NCBI GenBank assembly: GCA_944381635.1
Contig: CALWLY010000030.1
Span: forward strand, 1 to 37,126
Origin: an uncultured Lachnospiraceae bacterium
Lineage (GTDB): Bacteria; Bacillota; Clostridia; Lachnospirales; Lachnospiraceae
DNA: 37,126 nucleotides
Reading direction: 5' to 3'
Under the pieces are notes generated by a model that worked only from the letters and a program-made list of their open reading frames with translations, searched no databases and was not told the DNA's origin. A program made the position numbers and the translations under genes. This document shows, piece after piece, positions 17,291 through 25,540 of the stretch; positions within the stretch are counted from its first letter, which is position 1, and every line of letters starts with the position of its first letter.

Positions 17291-17312
17291 AAAATAGATA
17301 TTTCATTTGTAC

Positions 17313-17379
17313 AAAAAACAGCAGCTGTTTGATATACGTTTGTTTTTAACAGAGTATACCGGACAGCTGCTGTTTTTTT
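17313..17379. terminator. terminator between thiN and the ABC exporter
   Basis: AAAAAACAGCAGCTGT (17313-17328) pairs with ACAGCTGCTGTTTTTT (17363-17378), enclosing a second inverted pair TATAC/GTATA. Tracts on both sides make it usable from both convergent directions. Confidence 0.85.
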
Positions 17380-17448
17380 ATCTAAACATCATGGAGTTAA
17401 AAGTCCTGTCATTTATGGTGACTCAGGATTTTCGCGCTTGCGCGAAAC

Positions 17449-19245
17449 TTATGACCTTTTGCCCTCCGGCATCACATTTTTAAACTGGCTCATATAAAGA
17501 TTGTAGTATGCGCCTTTCTTTTCCAGCAGTTCCTGTGCATTTCCTTCTTCCATAATGCGGCCGTTGTCAATAACGAAGATGCGGTCCGCTTTCTGAATGG
17601 TGGAAAGACGGTGTGCAATGACAAAGGAAGTACGGCCTTTGAGCAGATGTTCGATACCTTCCTGTACCAGAAGTTCTGTTTTGGTATCAATGCTGGAAGT
17701 AGCCTCATCCAGAATCAGAATACTGGGATCGGAGACCATCGTGCGGGCAAAGGCAAGCAGCTGTTTCTGACCGATGGAAAGACCGCCGCCTCGTTCGGAA
17801 AGCTGGGTATCGTAGCCTTTTTCCAGGCGCATGATGAAATCGTGGGCGTTGACGGCCTTTGCAGCGGCGATGATCTCTTCGTCAGAGGCGTCCAGCTTTC
17901 CGTAACGGATGTTGTCGCGGATGGTGCCGGAAAAGAGAAAGTTATCCTGAGTCATAATGCCCATCTGGCGGCGCAGACTTTCTATGGAAACTTTTTTAAC
18001 GTCATAACCGTCGATCAGGATACGGCCTTCCTGGATATCATAAAAGCGGCTGATCAGGTTTACGATGGTAGTTTTTCCCGCTCCGGTAGGTCCTACCAGG
18101 GCGATGGTTTCTCCCGGATTTATGTGGAAGTTGATATGGTTCAATACCTTTGTCTGTGCATCATAGGAAAAGGAAACATCCTGAAATTCCACTTCTCCAC
18201 GGATGGGAGGAAGCTCTGAGACGTTTTGATCGTCTGTGATTTCCGGTTTTGTATCCAGAATTTCGAAGATGCGTTCCGCCCCTGCAATATTGGTGATGAT
18301 CTGATTATAAAAATTGCTCAGGTTCATAATGGGATGCCAGAACATGGAAATGTAGGAACCAAAGGCAATCAGTGTTCCCACGGAAACTTTCTCCGGACCC
18401 AGAATGACGATACCTGTAAAATAAAGGAAAGCAGTGCCGATTCCCCAGCATAAATCGATGGCAGGGCCGAAGGCATCGTTCAGGCGCACCGCGTGGATAA
18501 AGGAATCCCTGTGTTCGTCTGTCAGCTGGCAGAACGTATCCATGGTTTCCTTTTCGGCGGTAAAGCTTTGGATGATCCGGATACCGGACAAATCTTCATG
18601 GACAAAAGCATTCAGGTTGGAAGCCTTCTTTTTGTGAATTTGCCATCTTTTATGAGAAAAAATCTGAATAAACCAGATGCAGACAGCCATAAGGGGAAGG
18701 CTGATCAGGGAAGCGGTAGCCAGAACAGGGTTTTTTACGAACATAATAGTTACCACGGCACATATGGTGATAAAATCCGGAATCAGCGTGGTGACACAGT
18801 TGCTCAGCACATCCTTCAAAGCGTTGATATCTCCGATAATGCGTGCCAGAATTTTACCTGTGGGGCGGCTGTCAAAAAAGTGAAAATCCAGAGTCTGGAT
18901 ATGAGTGTAAAGCTCCTGACGGATTGTCACAAGAATTTTGTTGCAGATTTTGGCCATGATGAACATTCTCCATTTGATGCAGAGAATCATGGCAACGTTT
19001 AAAACTACAGCAAAGAAAATCAGACGCCACAGACCGGGCAGATTTCCGGCGGATATATAGGAGTCAATGGCAGCCTCCATGATCAGAGGATTTAAAAGGG
19101 TGACGAAAACACAAAAACCCATGATGACAAGCACAAGGGCTATCTGCATTTTATAGGAAAGCAGGTAGGAAAACAGACGCTTTAAGGTCTGCATTTTGCT
19201 CACGTCCACGCTGATCTCGTCTTCTTTATAGGAATTAAAACCCAT
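17449..19245 (-). CDS. heterodimeric ABC exporter, subunit 2
   Basis: A 598-residue half transporter: six membrane helices (about 35-330) fused to a nucleotide-binding domain. Walker A is GPTGAGKTT, Walker B is LILDEATSSID with the catalytic Glu intact, and the signature is the non-canonical LSIGQ. Paired with the upstream subunit, which has a Walker B Asp, the two degeneracies fall in the same composite ATP site, as in BmrCD, LmrCD and TM287/288 exporters. It starts ATG behind GGAGGTG, 3 bp after the first subunit. Likely substrate: drugs or peptides; not determinable from sequence. Confidence 0.93.
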   Translation of the reverse strand: MGFNSYKEDEISVDVSKMQTLKRLFSYLLSYKMQIALVLVIMGFCVFVTLLNPLIMEAAIDSYISAGNLPGLWRLIFFAVVLNVAMILCIKWRMFIMAKICNKILVTIRQELYTHIQTLDFHFFDSRPTGKILARIIGDINALKDVLSNCVTTLIPDFITICAVVTIMFVKNPVLATASLISLPLMAVCIWFIQIFSHKRWQIHKKKASNLNAFVHEDLSGIRIIQSFTAEKETMDTFCQLTDEHRDSFIHAVRLNDAFGPAIDLCWGIGTAFLYFTGIVILGPEKVSVGTLIAFGSYISMFWHPIMNLSNFYNQIITNIAGAERIFEILDTKPEITDDQNVSELPPIRGEVEFQDVSFSYDAQTKVLNHINFHINPGETIALVGPTGAGKTTIVNLISRFYDIQEGRILIDGYDVKKVSIESLRRQMGIMTQDNFLFSGTIRDNIRYGKLDASDEEIIAAAKAVNAHDFIMRLEKGYDTQLSERGGGLSIGQKQLLAFARTMVSDPSILILDEATSSIDTKTELLVQEGIEHLLKGRTSFVIAHRLSTIQKADRIFVIDNGRIMEEGNAQELLEKKGAYYNLYMSQFKNVMPEGKRS

Positions 19246-19248
19246 TTC

Positions 19249-21006
19249 TTACACCTCCTTTTTTTCTGCCGCAGCAGGATTTGTCAGTTCCGGCACGCCG
19301 CCGTATTGAGACTGATAGGTTTCATAGTAAAGGCCTTTTTGACCGAGCAGTTCTTCGTGAGTGCCGCGTTCTTTGATCCTTCCGTTTTCCAGAACCAGAA
19401 TTTCATCGGCGTAGCGCACAGCACTGATACGGTGGGCAATAATAATTTTCGTAATACCCGAAAGTCGGGACAGTTCCTGCTGAATGGCAGATTCGGTTTC
19501 CATGTCCAGTGCGCTTGTGGAATCGTCAAGCACAAGAATCGGATTCTTTTTGGCCAGCGCTCTGGCGATGCTGATACGTTGTTTCTGGCCTCCGGAAAGA
19601 CCGACGCCCCGCTCGCCGATCACGGTGTCGTAGGTATTCTCCAGTCTGTTGATAAAGCCGCTTGCCTGTGCAAAGTCAGAAGCAGAGCGGATGGTGCCCG
19701 CATCTACCAGATCTCTTTTTCCCAGCCGGATATTTTCACTGATGGTATCCGAAAAGAGAAAAACATCCTGCATCACAAGAGAAATGCTTCCCCGCAGCTG
19801 TTTCAGGGAAAGCTTTCTGATATCCGTACCGTCTAAAAAAATGGTGCCGTCCGTAGCGTCATACAGCCTTTGCAGCAGCTGAATGATGGATGTTTTTCCG
19901 GAGCCGGTGGCTCCCATAATGCCCACGGTGTGACCGGCTTTTACGTGGAAGGAGATATCTTTTAAAATCTCGTGCTTGTCGGCTTTATGAAAAGAGACAT
20001 GAGAAAATTCGATATCTCCGCAGACTTTGGGAAGCCGGGCCGGTTTTTCGGGATCTTTGATTACAGGCGTTACTTTGTAAATACCGCGGATTTTGCGGAT
20101 ACTTCCCACCGCGGAAGAAAAATCGTTGGTCAGCCAGCCTAACATTTCCATAGGCCAGACAATGTTTGTGGAGTATTCCACAAAGGCGCTCAGACTTCCC
20201 AGTGTCAGTTCATCCCGGATCACAAAAACTCCGCCGATCAGAAGAACCAGAAGGGGAAGAAGTTTGGAAATCAGAGAAAAATAAGGGTACAGTTTCACAA
20301 AGACCCGTGACTGTTTCATGTTAAGCTCGTAGTAACGGTTATTGTGTGACAGAAATTTGCGTATCTCAAATTTTTCTCTGGCAAAAGCCTTTACGGTGCG
20401 CACACCGGCCAGATTTTCTTCTGCCACGGTGTTAAGTCTGGCATTTTCCTCGCTGATCTCCTCGTAGATGGAGCCCAGCTTTTTTTCCATAAAAACAGCG
20501 ATAAATCCCGCAATGATCATGGCTATCGTGGGCAGAAGAGCCAGTTTCCAGTTGAGAGTATACATGCAGACAAGAATGATGGACACATGAAAAATGACCT
20601 CAAGGATCAGCATGCCAAGATATCCGAAAGCGTTCCAGATTCGGTCGATATCGTCTTTGACTCTTGCCATCAGTTCGCCGGTGTTGGTTTCATCAAAAAA
20701 TTCTGTGCTCAGTGACTGGATATGGGCAAAGAGATCTTTGCGCATTTCTGTGGCAATGCTGGATCCGGTCTTATCAAAAGTAAATTCTTTGATGTACCCG
20801 AAAACGCATCGTCCTGCTCCAACCAGAAAGATTCCCGCAAGAAGGAATCCCAGTTTTGACAGATTTCCTCCCACTATGACGTCATCGATAATATGCCTGG
20901 TAAGCTGCGGGGAAAGCATATCCAGGGAAACTGCAAGGATCATGGATACAACTGCCAGCAGATAGTTCCATTTATACTGCAGAAGATAATAGGAAATTTT
21001 CTTCAT
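19249..21006 (-). CDS. heterodimeric ABC exporter, subunit 1
   Basis: A 585-residue half transporter: six membrane helices (about 15-310) and a nucleotide-binding domain. Walker A is GATGSGKTS, the signature is canonical LSGGQ, and Walker B is LVLDDSTSALD, where Asp replaces the catalytic Glu. This is the degenerate-site subunit of a heterodimeric exporter. The ATG at 21006 (minus) is used in preference to an in-frame TTG at 21015, because AAAGG would be only about 3 nt from the TTG. The gene is preceded by a long leader with a small ORF and terminators, suggesting regulation by attenuation (as for bmrB-bmrCD of Bacillus subtilis). Confidence 0.93.
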   Translation of the reverse strand: MKKISYYLLQYKWNYLLAVVSMILAVSLDMLSPQLTRHIIDDVIVGGNLSKLGFLLAGIFLVGAGRCVFGYIKEFTFDKTGSSIATEMRKDLFAHIQSLSTEFFDETNTGELMARVKDDIDRIWNAFGYLGMLILEVIFHVSIILVCMYTLNWKLALLPTIAMIIAGFIAVFMEKKLGSIYEEISEENARLNTVAEENLAGVRTVKAFAREKFEIRKFLSHNNRYYELNMKQSRVFVKLYPYFSLISKLLPLLVLLIGGVFVIRDELTLGSLSAFVEYSTNIVWPMEMLGWLTNDFSSAVGSIRKIRGIYKVTPVIKDPEKPARLPKVCGDIEFSHVSFHKADKHEILKDISFHVKAGHTVGIMGATGSGKTSIIQLLQRLYDATDGTIFLDGTDIRKLSLKQLRGSISLVMQDVFLFSDTISENIRLGKRDLVDAGTIRSASDFAQASGFINRLENTYDTVIGERGVGLSGGQKQRISIARALAKKNPILVLDDSTSALDMETESAIQQELSRLSGITKIIIAHRISAVRYADEILVLENGRIKERGTHEELLGQKGLYYETYQSQYGGVPELTNPAAAEKKEV

Positions 21007-21037
21007 AAATATCAAGTTCCTTTCTGCCGCCGGACAA

Positions 21038-21155
21038 AGATGCCGGCAGGCAAGTTTAGTTGTGCAGGTTCTGCAAAATTTTCATCTGAGTGCGCATCCA
21101 CAGCGGAGCGTCTTTTTATACGATAGGAAATGAAGTTTCCTATGGTACAAAAAAA
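21038..21155 (-). repeat. terminator-linked palindromic repeat, copy B
   Basis: The minus strand shows the layout of copies A and C: terminator T-tract, an imperfect palindrome (core TTTCCTAT/ATAGGAAA, 21123-21143), A-tract, the tail GACGCTCCGCTGTGGATG... (21112-21087), and the second block, here AACTTGCCTGCCGGCATCT (21056-21038). The palindrome has accumulated mismatches relative to the perfect copies. It lies within the exporter leader, between the last terminator and the RBS of subunit 1. Confidence 0.75.
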
Positions 21156-21180
21156 CCGGAAACCAAGCTGCGGTTTCCGG
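21149..21180 (-). terminator. terminator in exporter leader (distal)
   Basis: Minus strand: CCGGAAACC (21180-21172), loop GCAGCTT, GGTTTCCGG (21164-21156), then seven T. It lies between the small leader ORF and the exporter start, so it must be read through, or bypassed, for exporter expression from the mapped promoter. Confidence 0.88.
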
Positions 21181-21236
21181 CTGTTGAAAAGACGCCTGTG
21201 CGGACGCAGAAAGCAACATGCGTCTTTGTGGATAGA

Positions 21237-21265
21237 AAAGAAAAACCGCGGTGAAAAAACCGCGG
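21237..21265 (-). terminator. terminator-like hairpin in exporter leader (proximal)
   Basis: Minus strand: CCGCGG (21265-21260), an 8-nt loop TTTTTTCA, CCGCGG (21251-21246), then TTTTTCTTTT. It begins about 42 nt after the leader ORF stop. Further on, GACGC (start of 21230-21220 region) can pair with either of two GCGTC segments, the second followed by TTTT, so alternative folds are possible. Confidence 0.65.
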
Positions 21266-21307
21266 CTGAACATACAAATTTGCAGAACGATTGCTGATAA
21301 GATTCGC

Positions 21308-21427
21308 CTACAAATGGATAGAGAAAGCTGAGGTAATTTCACAGTCATATGCAGATGGAAAAGCCGCTGTGCGGATGCGATTGATAAGAAACATGCCGTT
21401 TTTACGAATTCCTGCGTTATAAAACAT
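21308..21427 (-). CDS. 39-residue leader peptide ORF of the ABC exporter
   Basis: A short ORF, ATG at 21427 (minus), stop TAG at 21310-21308, preceded by an excellent AAAGGAGG site with proper spacing. The peptide begins MFYNAGIRKNGMF and contains basic and hydrophobic residues but no membrane segment or known motif. It starts 40 nt after the predicted transcription start, followed by two terminators and then the exporter genes. This is the arrangement of a leader peptide in ribosome-mediated attenuation. Codons around CGCATCCGCACAGCGG (21379-21364) are complementary to the repeat tail downstream (21106-21093) apart from a two-base bulge. No homologue was recognised. Confidence 0.65.
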   Translation of the reverse strand: MFYNAGIRKNGMFLINRIRTAAFPSAYDCEITSAFSIHL

Positions 21428-21473
21428 ATGGTTTACCTCCTTTTCTCTAAAATTTGTTAAAACGTCTACAGAC

Positions 21474-21502
21474 ACTTTAAACCTATATTTTTTATCTGTC
21501 AA
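21474..21502 (-). promoter_or_regulatory. promoter of exporter leader
   Basis: Minus strand: TTGACA (21502-21497), a 17-bp spacer, TAAAGT (21479-21474). Predicted start is near 21467, giving a leader of about 460 nt before the exporter ATG. No comparable promoter was found between the distal terminator and the exporter start. Confidence 0.75.
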
Positions 21503-21556
21503 GATGTAAAAATAAAAAATGATAATCAAAAATTTTTAGGTAGTTTGTACAATGAT

Positions 21557-22129
21557 TTACCCCAGAATGCCAAGATGTTCCAGTAAAATTTTCAGTCCGA
21601 TGAGAATCAGGACGATGCCGCCGAAAAGCTCCGCTTTGGATTTGTAACGGCTGCCGAAGAAATGTCCCACCAGTATTCCCACAGCGGACAGGAAAAAGGT
21701 TACGATTCCGATAAAGCCCACAGCCGGACCGATGGATACATTCAGAAATGCGAACGTAATGCCTACGGCGAGAGCATCTATGCTTGTGGCGATGGCCAGA
21801 ACAAACATGGATTTTGCCCCGAAAGAAGAGTCGCAGCTTTCTTCCTCATCCTCCTCTTTGGATAAGGCTTCCCGAATCATGTTGGCGCCGATAAGTGCCA
21901 GAAGGATAAAGGCAATCCAGTGATCGATGTTGGTGATAAGCTCCTGGAAGCGAATACCGAGAAGATAGCCGATAAACGGCATAAGAGCCTGAAAACCACC
22001 GAACCACAGACCGGCACAGAGAGGGTGGAACGGTTTAATCTTGGAAACGGAAAGTCCCTTGCAGACAGAAACTGCGAAGGCGTCCATCGCCAGCCCGACA
22101 GCCAGAAGAAATAATTCCAATAAACTCAT
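21557..22129 (-). CDS. mntP: manganese efflux pump MntP
   Basis: A 190-residue membrane protein with six predicted helices. The repeated signatures are [16 protein letters not shown] (helix 1) and [15 protein letters not shown] (helix 4), each with the conserved Asp of the MntP (YebN) family, and an acidic cytoplasmic loop ([11 protein letters not shown]) in the middle. MntP exports Mn(II). The start is behind AGGAGG. The next gene upstream is a CDF transporter with a manganese-type metal site, so two Mn exporters are adjacent. No confident yybP-ykoY riboswitch is seen in the leader. Confidence 0.93.
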   Translation of the reverse strand: MSLLELFLLAVGLAMDAFAVSVCKGLSVSKIKPFHPLCAGLWFGGFQALMPFIGYLLGIRFQELITNIDHWIAFILLALIGANMIREALSKEEDEEESCDSSFGAKSMFVLAIATSIDALAVGITFAFLNVSIGPAVGFIGIVTFFLSAVGILVGHFFGSRYKSKAELFGGIVLILIGLKILLEHLGILG

Positions 22130-22230
22130 AACAGACCTCCTGTCAATGGGAGCAAGACGTTTTTATCTGCGGAATTTCTGCTGCAGCGCAAGGTATCTTT
22201 TTTCTTTTGTAAAAGAATTTCGCGGCAAAC

Positions 22231-22278
22231 AAAAAACTTACCTGCCAAAAGGTAAAAATACCCGTCAGGCAGATAAGT
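22231..22278 (-). terminator. terminator after the CDF gene
   Basis: Minus strand: ACTTATCTGCC (22278-22268) pairs with GGCAGGTAAGT (22246-22236) with one wobble, with an internal small hairpin, followed by TTTTTTG. It lies about 78 nt after the CDF stop and before mntP, so mntP needs its own promoter or read-through. Confidence 0.85.
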
Positions 22279-22355
22279 CTTCCCTATGTTGATTTTACTC
22301 CCTCAATCTTTCATGAATTTTACGATAACACAAGAAAAAGCAGGATGTCAACATT

Positions 22356-23528
22356 TTATGAACCGCTATAGGATTTATCAATGTTTATCACAGCAAAATA
22401 GGATGGATTCAGCTGCGAAATTTTTGTCTGGAGAAAGGAACGGATTTCACTGTCGCTCAATCGGAAGTGGAAAGGAACCACCACGTCAAAGATGATATTG
22501 GTATGTGTGGGACCTTCTACGATGCGGAAATCATGCATGCTGATTTCTTTGTCCAGTTCTTTAACAGCAGACAGAACGGATGCCTTGAGTTTTTCGGTTT
22601 TTTCATCGTTGTTTACCACCGGATCCATATGGATGACGGCACTGCAGTGCAGTTCTTTCTGCAGACGCCGTTCTATATTGTCGATGGTGTCATGCATGGT
22701 GAGAAGATCACCGTCTGCCGGCACTTCGGCGTGCAGAGAGATCATGGTACGCCCGGGGCCATAGTTGTGCACGATCATATCATGGATGCCAAGAACCAGG
22801 TCATAACTTAAAACAAGCTGTTCCACCTGGGTGACAAATTCAGGTTCCGGCGGCTGGCCAAGCAGCGGGGAAATGGTTTCTTTGGCGGATTCATAACCGG
22901 TATAACAGATGAACAGTCCCACTAAAACACCGCACCAACCGTCGATGTGCAGGCCGGTATAATGAGAAATCAAAGTAGAAAGCAAAACCAGGGCTGTGGC
23001 GATGGAATCGCTGAAGCTGTCAGCAGCGGTTGCGCGCATGGCGGCACTGTCAATTTTGGCGGCCACACTCCGGTTGTAAAAATTCATATATAATTTGACG
23101 GCTATGGAAACAAGCAGAATGATAAGGATCAGAGGCTGGAAGATCAGATCTTCGGGATGCCGTATTTTTTCCACAGAGGTTGTGATCAGTTCAAACCCCA
23201 TGATCAGGATGATTATGGATACCAGAAGTCCTGTGATGTATTCAATCCGCCCATGGCCGAAAGGATGATCCGGATCAGGTTCCTGTCCGGACATTTTGAA
23301 ACCTACCAGCGTGATCAGGGAAGAGCCTGCATCTGAAAGATTGTTGAAAGCATCCGCGGTGATAGCGATGGAGTTGCTGAAAAGACCCGCCAGAAATTTT
23401 CCGATAAAAAGCAGAATGTTGAATCCGATTCCCACGGCGCCGCACAAAACGCCGTAAGCCTGGCGTACTTCAGGGCTTTTGGTATCTTTATAGTTTTTGA
23501 TAAAAAGTCTGGAAAGAAGCTGTATCAA
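22356..23528 (-). CDS. CDF-family cation exporter, manganese type
   Basis: A 390-residue cation diffusion facilitator with six membrane helices and a cytoplasmic metal-binding domain. The transport site residues are N62 and D66 in helix 2 (ADAFNNLSD) and D170 and D174 in helix 5 (AADSFSD). This N-D-D-D quartet is described for manganese-exporting CDFs such as MntE, whereas zinc types carry His. The GHGR motif after helix 2 is present (HPFGHGRIEY). It starts at TTG behind AAGGGGG. The C-terminal domain is extended (about 390 versus 300 residues). It lies next to mntP, supporting a manganese role. Confidence 0.9.
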   Translation of the reverse strand: MIQLLSRLFIKNYKDTKSPEVRQAYGVLCGAVGIGFNILLFIGKFLAGLFSNSIAITADAFNNLSDAGSSLITLVGFKMSGQEPDPDHPFGHGRIEYITGLLVSIIILIMGFELITTSVEKIRHPEDLIFQPLILIILLVSIAVKLYMNFYNRSVAAKIDSAAMRATAADSFSDSIATALVLLSTLISHYTGLHIDGWCGVLVGLFICYTGYESAKETISPLLGQPPEPEFVTQVEQLVLSYDLVLGIHDMIVHNYGPGRTMISLHAEVPADGDLLTMHDTIDNIERRLQKELHCSAVIHMDPVVNNDEKTEKLKASVLSAVKELDKEISMHDFRIVEGPTHTNIIFDVVVPFHFRLSDSEIRSFLQTKISQLNPSYFAVINIDKSYSGS

Positions 23529-23567
23529 GAAAAATTCCCCCTTAAATTCAAAGCTTTTTTACACATG

Positions 23568-23595
23568 ATTTTACCATGATAAGGCAAAAATGCAA
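23568..23595 (-). promoter_or_regulatory. promoter of CDF gene
   Basis: Minus strand TTGCAT (23595-23590), a 16-bp spacer, TAAAAT (23573-23568), about 40 bp before the TTG start. It is back-to-back with the gpmI promoter. Confidence 0.6.
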
Positions 23596-23612
23596 GATTA
23601 GTCAAATAGATA

Positions 23613-23641
23613 TTGCATGGAAATAAGAAAGCGTGTATAAT
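23613..23641 (+). promoter_or_regulatory. promoter of gpmI
   Basis: TTGCAT (23613-23618), a 17-bp spacer, TATAAT (23636-23641). The predicted leader is about 150 nt with a small GATAAA/TTTATC hairpin and no recognised riboswitch. Confidence 0.75.
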
Positions 23642-23798
23642 TTTGGCGGAGATAAATAAGGTTTTATCTGCGACAGTACCGGTGCAAAGAAGGCGGATTT
23701 GCCTTTTGGCATCGATGCCGGATTTAAAATATTGCGGGCCGCTGTTAAAAAATATGATGACACAGCCCGGTAAAGAACAAAAAGAAGGAGAAGAAACG

Positions 23799-25340
23799 AT
23801 GAGTAAAAAACCAGTAGTACTGATGATTCTTGACGGTTACGGATTAAATGACAAGACACAGGGCAATGCAGTTGCTGAAGCAAACACTCCTGTTATGAAC
23901 AAACTGATGGAAGAGTATCCTTTTGTAAAAGGAAATGCAAGCGGCATGGCTGTAGGTCTGCCGGACGGACAGATGGGAAACTCTGAGGTAGGCCATCTGA
24001 ATATGGGCGCAGGCCGTATCGTATATCAGGAACTGACCAGAATCACAAAAGAAATCCAGGACGGAACTTTCTTCGAAAATCCGGCTCTTCTGGATGCTGT
24101 CAACAACTGCAAGGCAAAAGACAGCGCACTTCATTTATACGGACTTCTTTCTGACGGCGGTGTACACAGCCATATCACACATCTGTATGGACTGCTGGAG
24201 CTGGCAAAAAGAAACGGACTGTCCAAAGTATATGTTCACTGCTTCTTAGACGGACGTGACACACCTCCGGCAAGCGGAAAAGGATATGCGCAAGAGCTGG
24301 AAGCTAAAATGGCAGAACTGGGTGTAGGTAAAATCGCATCCGTAGCAGGCCGTTACTACGCTATGGACAGAGATAACAACTACGACAGAGTAAAGATTGC
24401 TTATGACGCTTTGACAAAAGGAGAGGGCCTGACAGCAGAAAGCGGTCCGGCAGCAATCCAGGCTTCCTATGACAGACAGGAGACAGACGAATTTGTGAAA
24501 CCTACCGTTATCGTGGAAAACGGCGCACCGGTAGCTACCATCAAAGACGGCGATTCCATTATCTTCTTTAACTTCCGTCCTGACCGCGCAAGAGAAATCA
24601 CACGTGCGTTCTGCGACGATGATTTCAAAGGATTTGAGAGAGAAAAACGTCTGGATGTGGTATATGTATGCTTCTCCGACTATGATCCTACCATCCCCAA
24701 CAAGGAAGTTGCTTTCCACAAGATTGCAGTTACCAATACTTTTGGCGAGTGGCTGGCAGCAAACAACATGACACAGGCAAGAATCGCTGAGACAGAAAAA
24801 TATGCGCATGTAACTTTCTTCTTCAACGGCGGTGTGGAAGAACCCAACAAGGGAGAAGACAGAATCCTTGTAAATTCTCCTAAGGTTGCAACCTATGACC
24901 TGAAACCGGAAATGAGCGCTTACGAAGTTTGCGATAAACTGGTAGAGGCGATCAAATCCGATAAATATGATGTGATCATCATCAACTTTGCAAATCCGGA
25001 TATGGTTGGCCATACCGGAGTGGAAGCAGCAGCCATCAAAGCTGTGGAAGCAGTGGATGAATGTGTAGGAAAAGCTGTGGAAGCGATCAAAGAAGTTGAC
25101 GGTGTTATGTTCATCTGTGCGGATCATGGAAATGCAGAGCAGCTGGTTGACTACGAAACAGGAGCACCGTTTACTGCACACACCACAAATCAGGTACCGT
25201 TTATCCTGGTTAACTACGATCCTGCCTATACTTTAAGAGAAGGCGGATGCCTGGCTGACATCATCCCTACACTGATCGAAGTGATGGGCAAAGAGCAGCC
25301 TGCAGAAATGACAGGAAAATCCCTGCTTATCAAAAAATAA
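23799..25340 (+). CDS. gpmI: 2,3-bisphosphoglycerate-independent phosphoglycerate mutase
   Basis: A 513-residue cytoplasmic glycolytic enzyme that interconverts 3- and 2-phosphoglycerate, with two Mn(II) ions. Alkaline-phosphatase-type catalytic residues: D12 in MILDGYGL and the phosphoserine S62 in DGQMGNSEVGHLNMGAGR. Later motifs: DGRDTPPASG, AGRYYAMDRDNNYDR, FFNFRPDRAREI, NFANPDMVGHTG and ICADHGNAE. The ATG at 23799 has GAAGGAG upstream; 62 extra open codons upstream are leader. The Mn requirement is notable beside two Mn exporters. It is the step before enolase, two copies of which lie in this window. Confidence 0.97.
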   Translation: MSKKPVVLMILDGYGLNDKTQGNAVAEANTPVMNKLMEEYPFVKGNASGMAVGLPDGQMGNSEVGHLNMGAGRIVYQELTRITKEIQDGTFFENPALLDAVNNCKAKDSALHLYGLLSDGGVHSHITHLYGLLELAKRNGLSKVYVHCFLDGRDTPPASGKGYAQELEAKMAELGVGKIASVAGRYYAMDRDNNYDRVKIAYDALTKGEGLTAESGPAAIQASYDRQETDEFVKPTVIVENGAPVATIKDGDSIIFFNFRPDRAREITRAFCDDDFKGFEREKRLDVVYVCFSDYDPTIPNKEVAFHKIAVTNTFGEWLAANNMTQARIAETEKYAHVTFFFNGGVEEPNKGEDRILVNSPKVATYDLKPEMSAYEVCDKLVEAIKSDKYDVIIINFANPDMVGHTGVEAAAIKAVEAVDECVGKAVEAIKEVDGVMFICADHGNAEQLVDYETGAPFTAHTTNQVPFILVNYDPAYTLREGGCLADIIPTLIEVMGKEQPAEMTGKSLLIKK

Positions 25341-25398
25341 GAAAAAGTGTCACCTGGGACCTGAAAACAGGAAACTATCATAAAGAATGACAGAAAAA

Positions 25399-25434
25399 AG
25401 CTGTAAGGACAAAAAAATCCTTACAGCTTTTTTT
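25399..25434 (+). terminator. terminator after gpmI
   Basis: AGCTGTAAGGA (25399-25409) pairs perfectly with TCCTTACAGCT (25418-25428) around CAAAAAAA, followed by a T-tract that is also the outer part of the next palindrome. Confidence 0.92.
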
Positions 25435-25530
25435 GTGCGGTAAGAAAGAAACTTTCTTACCGCACAAAAAAAGACGCTCCGCTGTGGATGCGCACTCACA
25501 CGAAAAGTAATTATTGCCTGACGGCAATCG
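25427..25530 (+). repeat. terminator-linked palindromic repeat, copy C
   Basis: Perfect 22-nt arms (25427-25448 and 25452-25473) around AAA, then the tail GACGCTCCGCTGTGGATG onward (25473-25498) and the second block TAATTATTGCCTGACGGCA (25508-25526). The minus strand of the tail folds as CGC-a-TCC / GGA-GCG followed by TCTTTTTTT, a second terminator facing the first. Remaining gene-free sequence around it (25341-25398, 25531-25578) holds only a 24-nt palindrome. Confidence 0.82.
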
Positions 25531-25540
25531 TGCTCGGCGC

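Noticed and set aside
17430-17447. Hairpin TTTCGCG-CTTG-CGCGAAA at the end of the ABC exporter
   Set aside because: It has no following T-tract on either strand; the better terminator is at 17313-17379.
22130-22355. Possible yybP-ykoY manganese riboswitch upstream of mntP
   Set aside because: The fragments GGGAGTA and CTGACGGG are present on the minus strand, but the conserved loops and closing stem of the family could not be aligned, and the hairpin there is explained as the CDF gene terminator.
24246-25181. Long minus-strand open frame of 311 codons opposite gpmI
   Set aside because: It is a codon-bias shadow of gpmI.
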